NCBI GenBank assembly: GCA_031551255.1 | Contig: JAVBNW010000020.1 | Span: forward strand, 1-25,763 | From: JAVBNW01 sp031551255 | GTDB taxonomy: Bacteria > Bacillota > Clostridia > Christensenellales > UBA1750 | DNA length: 25,763 nt | Direction: 5' to 3' | Part shown: one piece after another, positions 1 to 7,215 of the stretch | How the letters are laid out: every line of letters starts with the position of its first letter | Position numbering within the stretch: position 1 is the first letter of the stretch | Notes under the pieces: generated by a model | What the model saw: only the letters and a program-made list of their open reading frames with translations | Database searches by the model: none | Told to the model about the DNA's origin: nothing | Made by a program: the position numbers and the translations under genes

Positions 1-1681
1 AGGTACCTGGGGGGAAGGTTCCCGGTGGGCACGGAAAGCCGTTGTCCGGCACGCAGCCCATTCCGGGCACGAAGGAAGTTCCCGGCGGGCACGGAAAGCC
101 GTTGTCCGGCATACACCCCACTCCGGGGATAAAGGTGGTTCCCGGTGGGCAGTTTCCCGGCGGAAAAGGCGGGTTGGGAAATGGCGGATACGGGGGATTA
201 GGATAGGGAGGATACGGCGGGTTAGGGTAGGGCGGATATGGGGGATACGGCGGGTTAGGATAGGGAGGATACGGCGGGAACCCGGGGGAATCCGGGTAGC
301 ACCATGGCGGCGGGAAGGGCCATCCTCCGGGGCCGTTGTGGCGCCCGTCATGGTGGCCGTTGCCGTTATTGTTGCTGTTGTTATTATTATTGTTGTTATT
401 GTTGTTGTTATTGTTGTCGATGTGAATGCCGTGGTGAAAATGCTCCCGGCTCTCTTCAATGCCGGGTTCCTGTACGCAGACGCAGATCGTGCTGGTTACG
501 GTAAACGGCACATCCAGCCGTGTATTGCCCAGCGTTTGATGGTGCACGACTCCTCCCGAAATATCGCGGAAAAAGATCACCTGGGTGATGGTACCCGATA
601 GGGAGACAGTCATGTCGAAGCACATGGTGTTGCGCACGAGGCGCACCATAATATAAAACTCTTGTCCGATGCCCGGCGCCGAAATCGCGTTGCCGCAAAA
701 ATCGGCAAATGTGGCGGTGAACCCGCCTTCGCATAGGCAGTTGGGGCTGAACGCGATGGTCGGAGTGCCGGTAAAGTTCGATTGGATGCGGAATGGGCCG
801 AGCAGCAGCCGTCCGCACACGACGCGCACTTCATCGGGACATCCGTCGAAAAGTATGTAGGGGGTGCTTGGATCCAGGGGCACGGTGTCGGTGTTGCAAC
901 AGCTGATCAGCGGATTGCAGCCGCATGCGTTGCCTAAAGCGGAGGTGGACGGTATCGGCACCGGCGTGGCGATGCTCTCGGCGTATTGCCGCGCGAGAGC
1001 CAAAAGGGCAAATACGGTTGCAACAAGGCGAGGAGATTTTGCGTGGGGCGTTTCGGTGGTACAATCGAGAAACCGCACCTGTTCGGGGGTCATTTGCCCC
1101 AGAGCCACCCATAGCGCGGTTTGTACTGCCGCATAGGCGTCGTTGGCATCCAGCACGGGGGATGTCGACGCGTTCACGCCTGCCAGGGCGAAGGTGGCCG
1201 CGGCGCTGACAGCGGGGTATGTATTTGCCAACAACCATGTCACCATGTTGCGTTGTACGGCGGATGCGCTGGGGAACACCGTGGCAAACGGAGTGCTCTG
1301 ATAGGGCTGTACATAGGGGCCTTCCGCGCCAAGTTCAAGGCAGTACGCCAGCGTCGTAGAGCCGCCCACAGTCATCGACCAATGCACGAAGTTGCCGTGA
1401 ATGGGTACATCCAGGTGGTATTGTGAAGCGGAAAAATCGGGGTTTGAGCAATAGTTGCCGGGCGTCCCGTCGGCTATGCCAAAGATATCCGTGGCCCTGT
1501 AAACCGTGAAGGGAACTGTGACGGCTGTATCCTCTATGATGTCATCCGGCGTGGCGATTGATGCTTCATTGTTGAAATAGTTCAAGTATTCTCTTCCAAG
1601 GGTGCTTTCGCAGGTGACGATGGCGTCCAATATCTCCTGCGCGCGTTCGGGGGTGCCATGCGCGCTATCTTCTCCGGCCAT
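1..1681 (-). CDS. Thioester-domain (TQXA-type) protein with Asn, Pro/Tyr and Cys-rich repeats; partial
   Basis: The frame is open from ATG at 1681 to the left edge (560 codons, no stop), so the C-terminus is missing. An AAGGAG site lies 9 nt upstream and an in-frame TGA 18 nt before the ATG excludes an earlier start. Residues 1-200 resemble the thioester domain of Gram-positive adhesins: Cys114 in AYCLELG and Gln187 in AAVQTALW are the expected partners of the internal Cys-Gln thioester that bonds covalently to host amines. A Cys-rich stretch follows (NACGCNP, SCCNTD, PNCLCEGG), then an Asn tract near residues 420-440, a PYPPYPN repeat and a 20-residue CPPGT...GC.PDNGFP repeat. Unlike classical surface adhesins there is no N-terminal signal peptide: the start is polar (MAGEDSAHGTPE). 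That and the repeats suggest a spore-surface protein made in the mother cell, which is inference. The domain call is from motifs only. Confidence 0.8.
   Translation of the reverse strand, partial: MAGEDSAHGTPERAQEILDAIVTCESTLGREYLNYFNNEASIATPDDIIEDTAVTVPFTVYRATDIFGIADGTPGNYCSNPDFSASQYHLDVPIHGNFVHWSMTVGGSTTLAYCLELGAEGPYVQPYQSTPFATVFPSASAVQRNMVTWLLANTYPAVSAAATFALAGVNASTSPVLDANDAYAAVQTALWVALGQMTPEQVRFLDCTTETPHAKSPRLVATVFALLALARQYAESIATPVPIPSTSALGNACGCNPLISCCNTDTVPLDPSTPYILFDGCPDEVRVVCGRLLLGPFRIQSNFTGTPTIAFSPNCLCEGGFTATFADFCGNAISAPGIGQEFYIMVRLVRNTMCFDMTVSLSGTITQVIFFRDISGGVVHHQTLGNTRLDVPFTVTSTICVCVQEPGIEESREHFHHGIHIDNNNNNNNNNNNNNSNNNGNGHHDGRHNGPGGWPFPPPWCYPDSPGFPPYPPYPNPPYPPYPPYPNPPYPPYPNPPYPPFPNPPFPPGNCPPGTTFIPGVGCMPDNGFPCPPGTSFVPGMGCVPDNGFPCPPGTFPPGT
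21..150 (-). repeat. 60-bp tandem repeat encoding a Cys-rich 20-residue unit
   Basis: Two full units (21-80 and 81-140) and the start of a third (141-150) repeat with a period of exactly 60 bp, so they stay in frame. Each encodes a 20-residue unit with CPPGT, an aromatic or aliphatic residue, PG.GC and PDNGFP. Each unit has two cysteines, suitable for cross-linking. More copies may lie beyond the left edge. Confidence 0.85.
168..288 (-). repeat. Pro/Tyr repeat tract (PYPPYPN units)
   Basis: The GGATACGGCGGGTTAGG-like DNA is repeated with a roughly 24-bp period and encodes PPYPPYPN units on the minus strand. It is a flexible, proline-rich stalk inside the thioester-domain gene. Period and copy number could vary between strains. 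Confidence 0.8.
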
Positions 1682-1999
1682 TGATTTACACTCCTTGCAT
1701 CACAACTCGGGTCTGCGGCGCGTATGTATCGCTTTGTTTAAAAATATCCGAAGCGGCGTCGCGGCTGGGAAAGACTCATCTTGCCTGTTTATCTAGTACG
1801 TGCTCCTTATGGCTCCGTTAGGGTTGCTTCATTGGGGCATATCCGGAACAATTTGTTCGCACTTCGACATTGTCAGACACATATTTTGTCTTTTTGCCCA
1901 TGCCACAAGGACATTTGCGGGCAAAGCCATGCGCGAGCCTGCTTGCGTTTCCAAGCGCCTGCACGATAGGCCCGGTTAACGCATTCTATGCGGCGCGTC

Positions 2000-2043
2000 A
2001 AAAAAAGGCCACGGGGGCGCACATCGCGCCGCCGTGGCCTTTT
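2000..2043 (-). terminator. Rho-independent terminator of degV
   Basis: Read on the minus strand, AAAAGGCCACGG pairs with CCGTGGCCTTTT around a GC-rich loop and is followed by seven T. It begins about 10 nt after the degV stop. The rest of the 1682-1999 stretch holds the ribosome binding site of the thioester-domain gene; I see no convincing promoter or gene there. Confidence 0.85.
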
Positions 2044-2053
2044 GGGGCTTTAG

Positions 2054-2932
2054 CTAGGGAGGCTCCTTCATAATGAACAGAAAGCCAAGCGTGCCGGGTC
2101 CGCAATGGCTGGCGATTGTCGCGCCGGCCTGTGTGTCGATAATCTCGCGAAAATGATGCATTTTGCCAAGGAGATCCCTTGCGATGCGCACCTGCTCTTT
2201 TTCGCTGGTATGCGTGATAAAAATACGCGCAGGGTCGATGGAGGCGAGGTTGCGCTGGACGATCTTCTCGCAGTACTGCATAATGCAATAGTTTATATTG
2301 CCGCGGTAGCGATTGCCGGGAACCAGCTTGCCGCCCGTAACGTCGATTTGCGGATGCAACCTGAGCACGTTGCTCGCAATGTATTGAATGGCCGTACACC
2401 GCCCGCCCATGTGCAGATACAAAAGCGTATCCACGATGAAACTCGTGCAGATCCTGCCGCGGTAACGAGCCATATCCTTGGCGATTTCCCGCGCGGGACG
2501 GCCCGCCTTGTAAAGATCCACGCCGTGCAAAAGCAAAAGAGCAATACCCGTAGAGAGTTGAAGCGAGTCGATCAAATGGATGCGGGCAGGATCGTACCCG
2601 CCCGCCGATAATTGATCTTTAGCGATGTTCGCCGCCTGATAGGTAGAGGATAGCTCGCTGGAAAGGCCGGCGTATATTACGTCGTCCCCGCGGTCGAGTA
2701 CCTGGGAAAATACCCTAACAAAATCGTCTACCTGCACCGCCGATGTCTTGGGCAGCGTCTTGGTGCGGTGCGCATAGGCATATAGATCGTCCGTGCGGAT
2801 ATCTACGCCGTCTTTGTATTCGACCCCGTCCATCGTTACGTGCAACGGAACGGTTTCGATGCCGTGCGCAAGAAGGGTTTCCTTGGGCAAGTCGATCGTG
2901 GAATCCGACACAAAGCCAATGCCGTTCGCCAT
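2054..2932 (-). CDS. DegV family fatty-acid-binding protein
   Basis: DegV proteins bind a fatty acid and in Firmicutes can feed the FakA/FakB fatty-acid kinase. The N-terminus reads IGFVSDSTIDLP, the typical DegV start with the DST motif, followed by VPLHVTMDGVEYKDGVDI, TSAVQVDDFVRVF, GLSSELSSTYQAA, IHLIDSLQLSTGIALLL and, near the end, a THT-type segment and a GPGTLGFLFI tail, all characteristic. I chose ATG at 2932 (292 residues) because GGGAGGGG lies just before it. An ATG at 2974 would add 14 unconserved residues and has only a weak AAAGGG. No kinase gene is adjacent, so the ligand partner is unknown. It is monocistronic, with its own promoter and terminator. Confidence 0.88.
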   Translation of the reverse strand: MANGIGFVSDSTIDLPKETLLAHGIETVPLHVTMDGVEYKDGVDIRTDDLYAYAHRTKTLPKTSAVQVDDFVRVFSQVLDRGDDVIYAGLSSELSSTYQAANIAKDQLSAGGYDPARIHLIDSLQLSTGIALLLLHGVDLYKAGRPAREIAKDMARYRGRICTSFIVDTLLYLHMGGRCTAIQYIASNVLRLHPQIDVTGGKLVPGNRYRGNINYCIMQYCEKIVQRNLASIDPARIFITHTSEKEQVRIARDLLGKMHHFREIIDTQAGATIASHCGPGTLGFLFIMKEPP

Positions 2933-3003
2933 AAAACCCCTCCCGATAGACCCTGCCGGCATGCAACGTCGCATGCCCTTTCTATTTTACCGCATGCTCT
3001 ACC

Positions 3004-3031
3004 ATCATACTAAATGCATGGGATTTGTCAA
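3004..3031 (-). promoter_or_regulatory. Promoter for degV
   Basis: On the minus strand TTGACA (3031-3026) and TATGAT (3009-3004) are separated by 16 nt, a near-consensus sigma-A promoter. The transcript would have a leader of about 65 nt. It contains a 7-bp palindromic hairpin (GGCATGC / GCATGCC) near 2960-2980, just upstream of the ribosome binding site. Confidence 0.7.
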
Positions 3032-3068
3032 GTTTCTTGGCGGGGCGAAAGGCGGCGATTGCCATGCA

Positions 3069-3097
3069 TTGTGCACATGCAGGACGTATGCTATACT
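3069..3097 (+). promoter_or_regulatory. Promoter for the HIT gene
   Basis: TTGTGC and TATACT are 17 nt apart, and a TGC directly before the -10 makes it an extended -10 promoter. It lies 31 nt upstream of the TTG start of the HIT gene. Confidence 0.65.
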
Positions 3098-3127
3098 TCG
3101 TGAAAACGAAAGCGGGGAGGGCTATCC

Positions 3128-3469
3128 TTGCAGGAAGAGTGTGGCATTTGCAGGCTGCTTACGCAGCTTCAGGGGCAAAGAGAAACGCTTAAAGTCGTGT
3201 ATGAATCGGGAGAGGTGCTTGCGCTGCATTCGACAAAGCCCTTCGCGCAGGTGCATGTTTTCATAGCCGCCAAGCGGCATGTGCCGACGATTTTCGACAT
3301 GACGCCCTCGGATGACGGGTTGGCGCTGGAGATGATGCGGGCGGTGAAGGCCGCTGCGCGCGAGGTAATCGCAACAAACGGGGGTTGCAAGCTCGAGATG
3401 TACTTGGGCGATTTTCAAAACACCAAGCATGTACACTGCCACGTGATTTACGATCCTTCGATCGATTGA
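3128..3469 (+). CDS. HIT family hydrolase (Hint-like)
   Basis: A 113-residue histidine-triad protein that would hydrolyse nucleoside phosphoramidates or dinucleotide polyphosphates in the cytoplasm. The HIT signature HVHCHV (His101, His103, His105) is near the C-terminus, and CGIC at 5-8 matches the N-terminal cysteine pair common in bacterial HIT proteins. The start is TTG at 3128, preceded by GGGGAGGG at a fitting distance; no ATG is available earlier. The protein ends soon after the triad, as usual for the Hint branch. It precedes the MazG-like gene by 31 bp and probably shares its transcript. Together they would form a small nucleotide-housecleaning unit, which is inference. Confidence 0.88.
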   Translation: MQEECGICRLLTQLQGQRETLKVVYESGEVLALHSTKPFAQVHVFIAAKRHVPTIFDMTPSDDGLALEMMRAVKAAAREVIATNGGCKLEMYLGDFQNTKHVHCHVIYDPSID

Positions 3470-3500
3470 CTCTGCGTATTTGCACAAAAGGAGAATTGGC

Positions 3501-3863
3501 ATGGGTGATTTGCGGCTGTCGGATCTGATGAAGATGCAACGGGAGCTTCAGGAAAAGCACAAAGGCGAGTGGGCGCCCTCGACGCCCGAGAACGGGCGCA
3601 GCAGCTTGCTCTGGGTGGTGGAGGAGCTGGGCGAAGTCGTTTCCGTCATTAAAAAGCGCGGCGAGGAAGCCATTATAAACGATACCGAAGTCAGAGAAGC
3701 GTTTCTCGAGGAATTTGTGGATGTCTTCATGTTTTTAACTGACGCCTTAATGTGCTACGGTTTTACCGCAGAAGATCTTGCGCAAACCTACCGGAGGAAA
3801 CACGAAAAGAACATGGGCAGGAATTGGCGCGAAGAAGAGGCGAGTTACATCCGGCGCACGTGA
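3501..3863 (+). CDS. MazG-like nucleotide pyrophosphohydrolase
   Basis: A 120-residue all-alpha NTP pyrophosphatase of the MazG-like type, hydrolysing (d)NTPs to the monophosphate and pyrophosphate. The metal-binding ExxE...ExxD pattern is visible: VVEELGEVVSVI followed by EEFVDVFMFL. I start at ATG 3501, with AAGGAG 8 nt upstream; the earlier in-frame ATG at 3480 lacks a site. The short length and single domain fit the orphan MazG-like family rather than full MazG. It is downstream of the HIT gene in the same direction. The exact substrate cannot be read from the sequence. Confidence 0.85.
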   Translation: MGDLRLSDLMKMQRELQEKHKGEWAPSTPENGRSSLLWVVEELGEVVSVIKKRGEEAIINDTEVREAFLEEFVDVFMFLTDALMCYGFTAEDLAQTYRRKHEKNMGRNWREEEASYIRRT

Positions 3864-3885
3864 CGTCCGCTACCCTGCCTGAAGC

Positions 3886-3913
3886 CGCGCATTTTCCCGC
3901 TGCGCGTCCTTTT
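3886..3913 (+). terminator. Weak terminator after the MazG-like gene
   Basis: CGCGCA (3886-3891) pairs with TGCGCG (3901-3906), followed by TCCTTTT. The stem is short and the T-tract interrupted, so it may be only partly effective. Confidence 0.4.
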
Positions 3914-3938
3914 CGCACGCCGGTTTTTATGCTATAAT
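3910..3938 (+). promoter_or_regulatory. Promoter for the CofE-like gene
   Basis: A perfect TATAAT at 3933-3938 is preceded by TGC (extended -10). The -35 region TTTTCG is poor at 17-nt spacing, which extended -10 promoters tolerate. It lies about 50 nt before the gene. Confidence 0.65.
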
Positions 3939-3991
3939 CATACGGTTGCACATCCGGCCGGAAGGCGCGGCCGAACGATCGGAGGGACATC

Positions 3992-5173
3992 ATGAGAACC
4001 ATCGGAACCAAGGTGATGGGCATCCGCACGCCCATTATCAAGCAGGGGGACGACCTGATCGGCATCGTCGCCGATTCGCTGCTTACCAGCGCAAGGGAAG
4101 AAGGCTTTGCCCTGAACGATAAAGACGTCGTGGGCGTCACCGAGGCCGTAGTTGCCCGTTCGCAGGGGAATTATGCGACGGTTAAGCAGATCGGCGCGGA
4201 TGTGCGCAGGCACTTTCCGTCCGGCACGGTAGGCGTCGTCTTTCCAATTCTAAGCAGAAATCGCTTTGCGCTTTTGCTGCGCGGCATCGCGGCCGGCGCG
4301 GAAAAGGTGCTGGTGCAGCTGAGCTATCCCGCCGACGAGGTCGGCAATATGATCATCGATTACGACCGCTTTTCCGACGCGGGGCTCAACCCGTATTCCG
4401 ATGCGCTTAGCGTGGCGGAATACCGGCGCCTTTTCGGAGAGGAAGTCGCGCACCGCTTTACCGGCGTGGATTACGTGCGCTATTATAAAGAGCTTGCGTC
4501 CAACATCGAAATCATACTTTGCTCCAATCCGGTTGAAATCCTTAAATATACCGATCAGGTGATCGCCGCGGATATCCATTCGCGCGCGCATACGAAGCGC
4601 ACACTGCAAAATGCCGGCGCGAGAAAGGTGATCGGGCTGGACGACATCCTCATCGCCCCCGTAGACGGCAGCGGCCATAACGAGAAGTACGGCTTGCTGG
4701 GCTCCAATAAGGCTTCCGAAGACACCGTCAAACTGTTTCCGCGCGCGTGCGAGGCGTTTGTCGAGGGGCTGCACGATGCGCTCAAGGCGAGAACCGGCAA
4801 GCATATCGAGGTGCTAATCTACGGAGACGGCGGGTTTAAAGACCCGATCGGCGGCATTTGGGAACTGGCCGACCCGGTCGTCAGCCCTGCGTTCACGCCC
4901 GGCCTGCGTGGAACCCCCAACGAGCTTAAGCTTAAGTATCTGGCGGATAACGAGTTTGCCGGACTTACCGGCGAGGCGCTGCAAGAGGCCCTTAAAGATG
5001 CCATCCGCCGCAAAGGCGCCCGTTCGCTGGTAGGCAAGATGGAATCCGAAGGCACGACGCCGCGCCAGATTACCGATTTGCTGGGCTCCCTGTGCGATCT
5101 TACATCCGGCAGCGGGGATAAGGGAACGCCGGTGGTGTTGATCCAGGGCTATTTCGACAACTACGCGTCCTAG
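3992..5173 (+). CDS. CofE-like (coenzyme F420-0:L-glutamate ligase family) protein
   Basis: A 393-residue protein of the F420_ligase family. In archaea and actinobacteria CofE adds gamma-linked glutamate to F420-0 using GTP. The N-terminal IGTKVMGIRTPIIKQGDDL and DVVGVTEAVVARSQGNY segments match the family start (VRTPLI..GDDL, ..V.EAIVARA.GN), and VDGSGHNEKYGLLGSNKA and YGDGGFKDPIGGIWELADPVVSPAFT carry further conserved acidic/glycine positions. GGAGGG lies just before the ATG. It is longer than the archaeal enzymes (about 250) and matches the long form common in Clostridia, which generally lack F420. Its substrate here is therefore open: a different acceptor for glutamate ligation is likely. 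No other F420 genes are in view. Confidence 0.82.
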   Translation: MRTIGTKVMGIRTPIIKQGDDLIGIVADSLLTSAREEGFALNDKDVVGVTEAVVARSQGNYATVKQIGADVRRHFPSGTVGVVFPILSRNRFALLLRGIAAGAEKVLVQLSYPADEVGNMIIDYDRFSDAGLNPYSDALSVAEYRRLFGEEVAHRFTGVDYVRYYKELASNIEIILCSNPVEILKYTDQVIAADIHSRAHTKRTLQNAGARKVIGLDDILIAPVDGSGHNEKYGLLGSNKASEDTVKLFPRACEAFVEGLHDALKARTGKHIEVLIYGDGGFKDPIGGIWELADPVVSPAFTPGLRGTPNELKLKYLADNEFAGLTGEALQEALKDAIRRKGARSLVGKMESEGTTPRQITDLLGSLCDLTSGSGDKGTPVVLIQGYFDNYAS

Positions 5174-5174
5174 T

Positions 5175-5216
5175 GATCCGACACAATTGCCGATGCGTTT
5201 TGGCGCGGATCTTTTT
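5175..5216 (+). terminator. Possible terminator after the CofE-like gene
   Basis: GATCCG (5175-5180) pairs with CGGATC (5206-5211), with an inner GCC/GGC, followed by five T. It starts 2 nt after the stop codon. The long loop makes it modest. Confidence 0.5.
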
Positions 5217-5434
5217 CCATCCGGCATCGTCGTTTTCCGCTTGGCGTAGCGCTGCTATGCTCCGGCTCCCTGTCGGACGAAAAATCTCTCGAGCGAAACC
5301 GCATTTTGATTGTGTCAGAGCACTCGGGCCCTCCGGATGATACCGGCAAGGCCCAAAGATGCGTCAAAAAACTTGCGTGGGCGGCGTCGTCCGCTTCGCG
5401 GAGGTAAGGCGCAATATTCGAAACCTGTAAAGAT

Positions 5435-5476
5435 GCCCGCGCGGCCGGGCCTCTTTGCCTGCGCGGGCGCTGCTTT
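5435..5476 (+). other. GC-rich hairpin in the 5174-5601 gap
   Basis: GCCCGCGC (5435-5442) pairs with GCGCGGGC (5461-5468), followed by GCTGCTTTT. It could be a second terminator or a leader element of the lipoprotein gene. I see no gene in the rest of 5174-5601. Confidence 0.4.
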
Positions 5477-5601
5477 TCGTTAAATTTGGGGGCCTGCCGC
5501 CACGGCTCTTCAGGCGCAGCGTTCCGGCTCTTTGCCAGGCGCGGCGGTTAGCGGCGGGCAATGCCGGCGGCCGATCCCATCGCCGGATAAGGGAGAGTTT
5601 T

Positions 5602-6825
5602 ATGAAAAAAATCGTGCTTGCGCTCTTGCTCGTATGCACCCTGTGCGCGTGCTCCGAGCCCGCGCAGAATTCGCCTTCCGCAACGCCGCAGCTTACGAGC
5701 GCTCAGGCCTCGCCGTCGCCCGCCGTCACGCCCGAGGCGACGCCCTCTCCAACGCCCGAGCCCGACGTTTATGCGGATATTGCAGCGGCGTCTTCCGTGG
5801 GCGATACGATGGCGGCCAAGATCCTTAAGGATCCTGTGCGCCTTAACATAGGCGACAATCCGCAGGTGAAGCGCTACTTCGCCCTATCCGGTTCCGCGCA
5901 CGGGCTGAGCGTGATGCATCCGGGCTACTACGCCTTTGCGGGGACGGATGAGCAGGGTGTCGAAGGCCTCTACGGAGGAAGCCTTACCTCCAAGGAAGGG
6001 CCGCACGAACCAGTATACCGCGTAAATGCCGAATACCCTCACATCGGCGGCGTAACCGGGTCCAAACACTGCGCATATTTTGTAGAATATAACGACGCGG
6101 CATGGCGCCTGATGCTCATCAATCTGCCCGGCAGCCCGAATGAGGCGGATGCGCCCATGCTCATCGACCACGGCGAGGGACTGCCGCCCGCCTTGATCTC
6201 TTCGGATGGGGATATGGCCTATGCAGTGGAGACCGCGCAAGGCTATGAAATCCGCGTTTGGCAGCGCAAGTGGGATACGGAAATCCTCACGGAGCAGCTG
6301 GGCGTGATGACGCTGCCGCAAAACACCCTCGAACCAGATCGCGCGTTTCGCTTAAACTCGATGGGCGTTACGCATGTGGAGCGCTCCCAAGGCAAATATC
6401 TGGCCATTGCGGAAAATCTCGAGGGAGTCGTTACCGCGATCGCCTCGGATAAGCCCCTAAAATATGCGCAAATCGGCGCAAACGCCATGGCGTGGATCGA
6501 TGAAAATGCTGCGTTTTGCGTGTACGACCCCGAGAGCGGCAAGACGTTCCGCCACGGCGCGCAAATCGCTTGGTATACCCCTTTGGATGTGTTCGGCGAG
6601 GGTGTTGGATACCTATATGGCGGGCCGCAGGGCCTTTATGCGATGGCTTGGGATTTGGATTCCAATCCGCTCGAGATGGCCACGTATGTGATCGACGAGG
6701 GCAACGGTTGGAACTACACCGCCTGTGCGGTAAACTTAGGCGACACTACCGATGCGTATGCTTTGCGCGAGCAGGACGGAGCGTGGGAGATGGTGCGCGT
6801 GCGGCTTGCCGAGGCGTTTGGCTAG
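5602..6825 (+). CDS. Lipoprotein with Pro/Thr-rich linker, function unknown
   Basis: A 407-residue predicted membrane-anchored lipoprotein. It begins MKKIVLALLLVCTLCACSEP: two lysines, a hydrophobic core and a lipobox LCAC with the lipidated Cys near residue 17. A Ser/Pro/Thr linker (SPSPAVTPEATPSPTPEPD) spans roughly residues 35-60. The remaining 340 residues are globular and rich in Trp, Tyr and Gly (IAWYTPLDVFGEGVGYLYGG, TYVIDEGNGWNYTACAV), giving a beta-rich, possibly propeller-like extracellular domain; I do not recognise a family. GGGAGAG precedes the ATG. The frame is open further upstream to about 5455, but that part lacks a ribosome binding site. It looks monocistronic. Confidence 0.82.
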   Translation: MKKIVLALLLVCTLCACSEPAQNSPSATPQLTSAQASPSPAVTPEATPSPTPEPDVYADIAAASSVGDTMAAKILKDPVRLNIGDNPQVKRYFALSGSAHGLSVMHPGYYAFAGTDEQGVEGLYGGSLTSKEGPHEPVYRVNAEYPHIGGVTGSKHCAYFVEYNDAAWRLMLINLPGSPNEADAPMLIDHGEGLPPALISSDGDMAYAVETAQGYEIRVWQRKWDTEILTEQLGVMTLPQNTLEPDRAFRLNSMGVTHVERSQGKYLAIAENLEGVVTAIASDKPLKYAQIGANAMAWIDENAAFCVYDPESGKTFRHGAQIAWYTPLDVFGEGVGYLYGGPQGLYAMAWDLDSNPLEMATYVIDEGNGWNYTACAVNLGDTTDAYALREQDGAWEMVRVRLAEAFG

Positions 6826-6919
6826 CCGGTAAGAGCACTTCCGTCGGCCAGGCAGCGCCCTTCGCGCAACGCTTTTTAGTATCTGCCCTGCACCCCTGAA
6901 ACGGGCGCTATCGCGCGTA

Positions 6920-6948
6920 TTGCCCAAAGGGCAAGAACATGTTATAAT
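6920..6948 (+). promoter_or_regulatory. Strong promoter of the rRNA methyltransferase leader
   Basis: TTGCCC (6920-6925) and TATAAT (6943-6948) are 17 nt apart. Transcription would begin near 6955, about 370 nt before the methyltransferase and about 190 nt before the terminator at 7121-7148. Confidence 0.75.
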
Positions 6949-6979
6949 TGGTAGTACATCAGATGAAAGGGGTATGGCG

Positions 6980-6991
6980 ATGATCCTGTAA
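6980..6991 (+). CDS. Candidate minimal leader reading frame (MIL)
   Basis: AAAGGGG (6966-6972) is followed 7 nt later by ATG ATC CTG TAA. An in-frame ATG at 6974 would give MAMIL but is only 1 nt from the site. The stop codon directly abuts the 5' arm of an RNA stem (6992-7002), so a ribosome on the stop codon would cover that arm. Very short leader frames of this kind precede several antibiotic-responsive attenuators. The call rests on position and ribosome binding site only. Confidence 0.5.
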   Translation: MIL

Positions 6992-7128
6992 CCCGTTCGG
7001 CATGCCGTAGTGCCTGCGCATAGCTAGCGCGGGCCGTGGTTTTGTGCCGGGACGGGCGGGAAACGCTTGCCTCGCGATTCGTCTGCACGCAAATGTGTCG
7101 ACCGTTTAGGCTGCGCCGTCTCTCCCGG
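6992..7128 (+). promoter_or_regulatory. Transcription attenuator: mutually exclusive antiterminator pairings
   Basis: Arm A (6992-7002, CCCGTTCGGCA) pairs with arm B (7045-7056, TGCCGGGACGGG) as two 5-bp helices around a small internal bulge. Arm B can instead pair with 7116-7128: CCGGGA with TCCCGG plus CGG with CCG. That consumes the 5' half of the terminator stem and acts as an antiterminator. A:B therefore favours termination and B:terminator favours read-through. A small GCGC/GCGC hairpin sits between A and B. The order leader frame, A, B, terminator, gene is the classical layout of ribosome-mediated attenuation. Pairings were found by eye; no folding energy was computed. Confidence 0.6.
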
Positions 7129-7148
7129 ACAAAACCGGGAGATTTTTT
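7121..7148 (+). terminator. Intrinsic terminator inside the methyltransferase leader
   Basis: A perfect 8-bp stem, TCTCCCGG (7121-7128) with CCGGGAGA (7135-7142), loop ACAAAA, then six T. It lies about 180 nt upstream of the methyltransferase and has no gene of normal size before it since the promoter, so it acts on a leader transcript. Confidence 0.88.
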
Positions 7149-7167
7149 ATTGGAAAGGGATGAAATC

Positions 7168-7215
7168 ATGGTTCGCATTTTACGCTCCGTGCTCCATGCA
7201 AAGTCGGCGATATAA
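7168..7215 (+). CDS. Second candidate leader peptide (MVRILRSVLHAKSAI)
   Basis: GGAAAGGG (7152-7159) lies 8 nt before this ATG, immediately after the leader terminator. An ATG at 7160 in another frame is directly against the site and less likely. The 15-residue peptide is basic. Codons 9-12 coincide with the 5' arm of a 12-bp inverted repeat, so ribosome position would decide whether that stem forms, as in erm-type translational attenuators. Confidence 0.45.
   Translation: MVRILRSVLHAKSAI

Noticed and set aside
304..601. Plus-strand frames rich in Cys/Tyr or Val/Ile opposite the Asn tract.
   Set aside because: They are the complement of the AAC/AAT repeat of the thioester-domain gene and have no ribosome binding site.
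1818..1964. A 48-codon minus-strand frame with KCPCGMGKK, similar to the start of a SEC-C zinc motif.
   Set aside because: It lacks the final CC pair, begins at GTG without a good ribosome binding site and lies in the terminator/leader gap; most likely chance.
2105..2611. A 168-codon plus-strand frame antisense to degV.
   Set aside because: It lies wholly inside degV, whose protein motifs are clear on the other strand.
6955..7150. The methyltransferase leader as a T-box, SAM, cobalamin, fluoride or ZTP riboswitch, or as 6S or SRP RNA.
   Set aside because: None of the conserved core sequences I know for these is present; the alternative pairings explain the region better.
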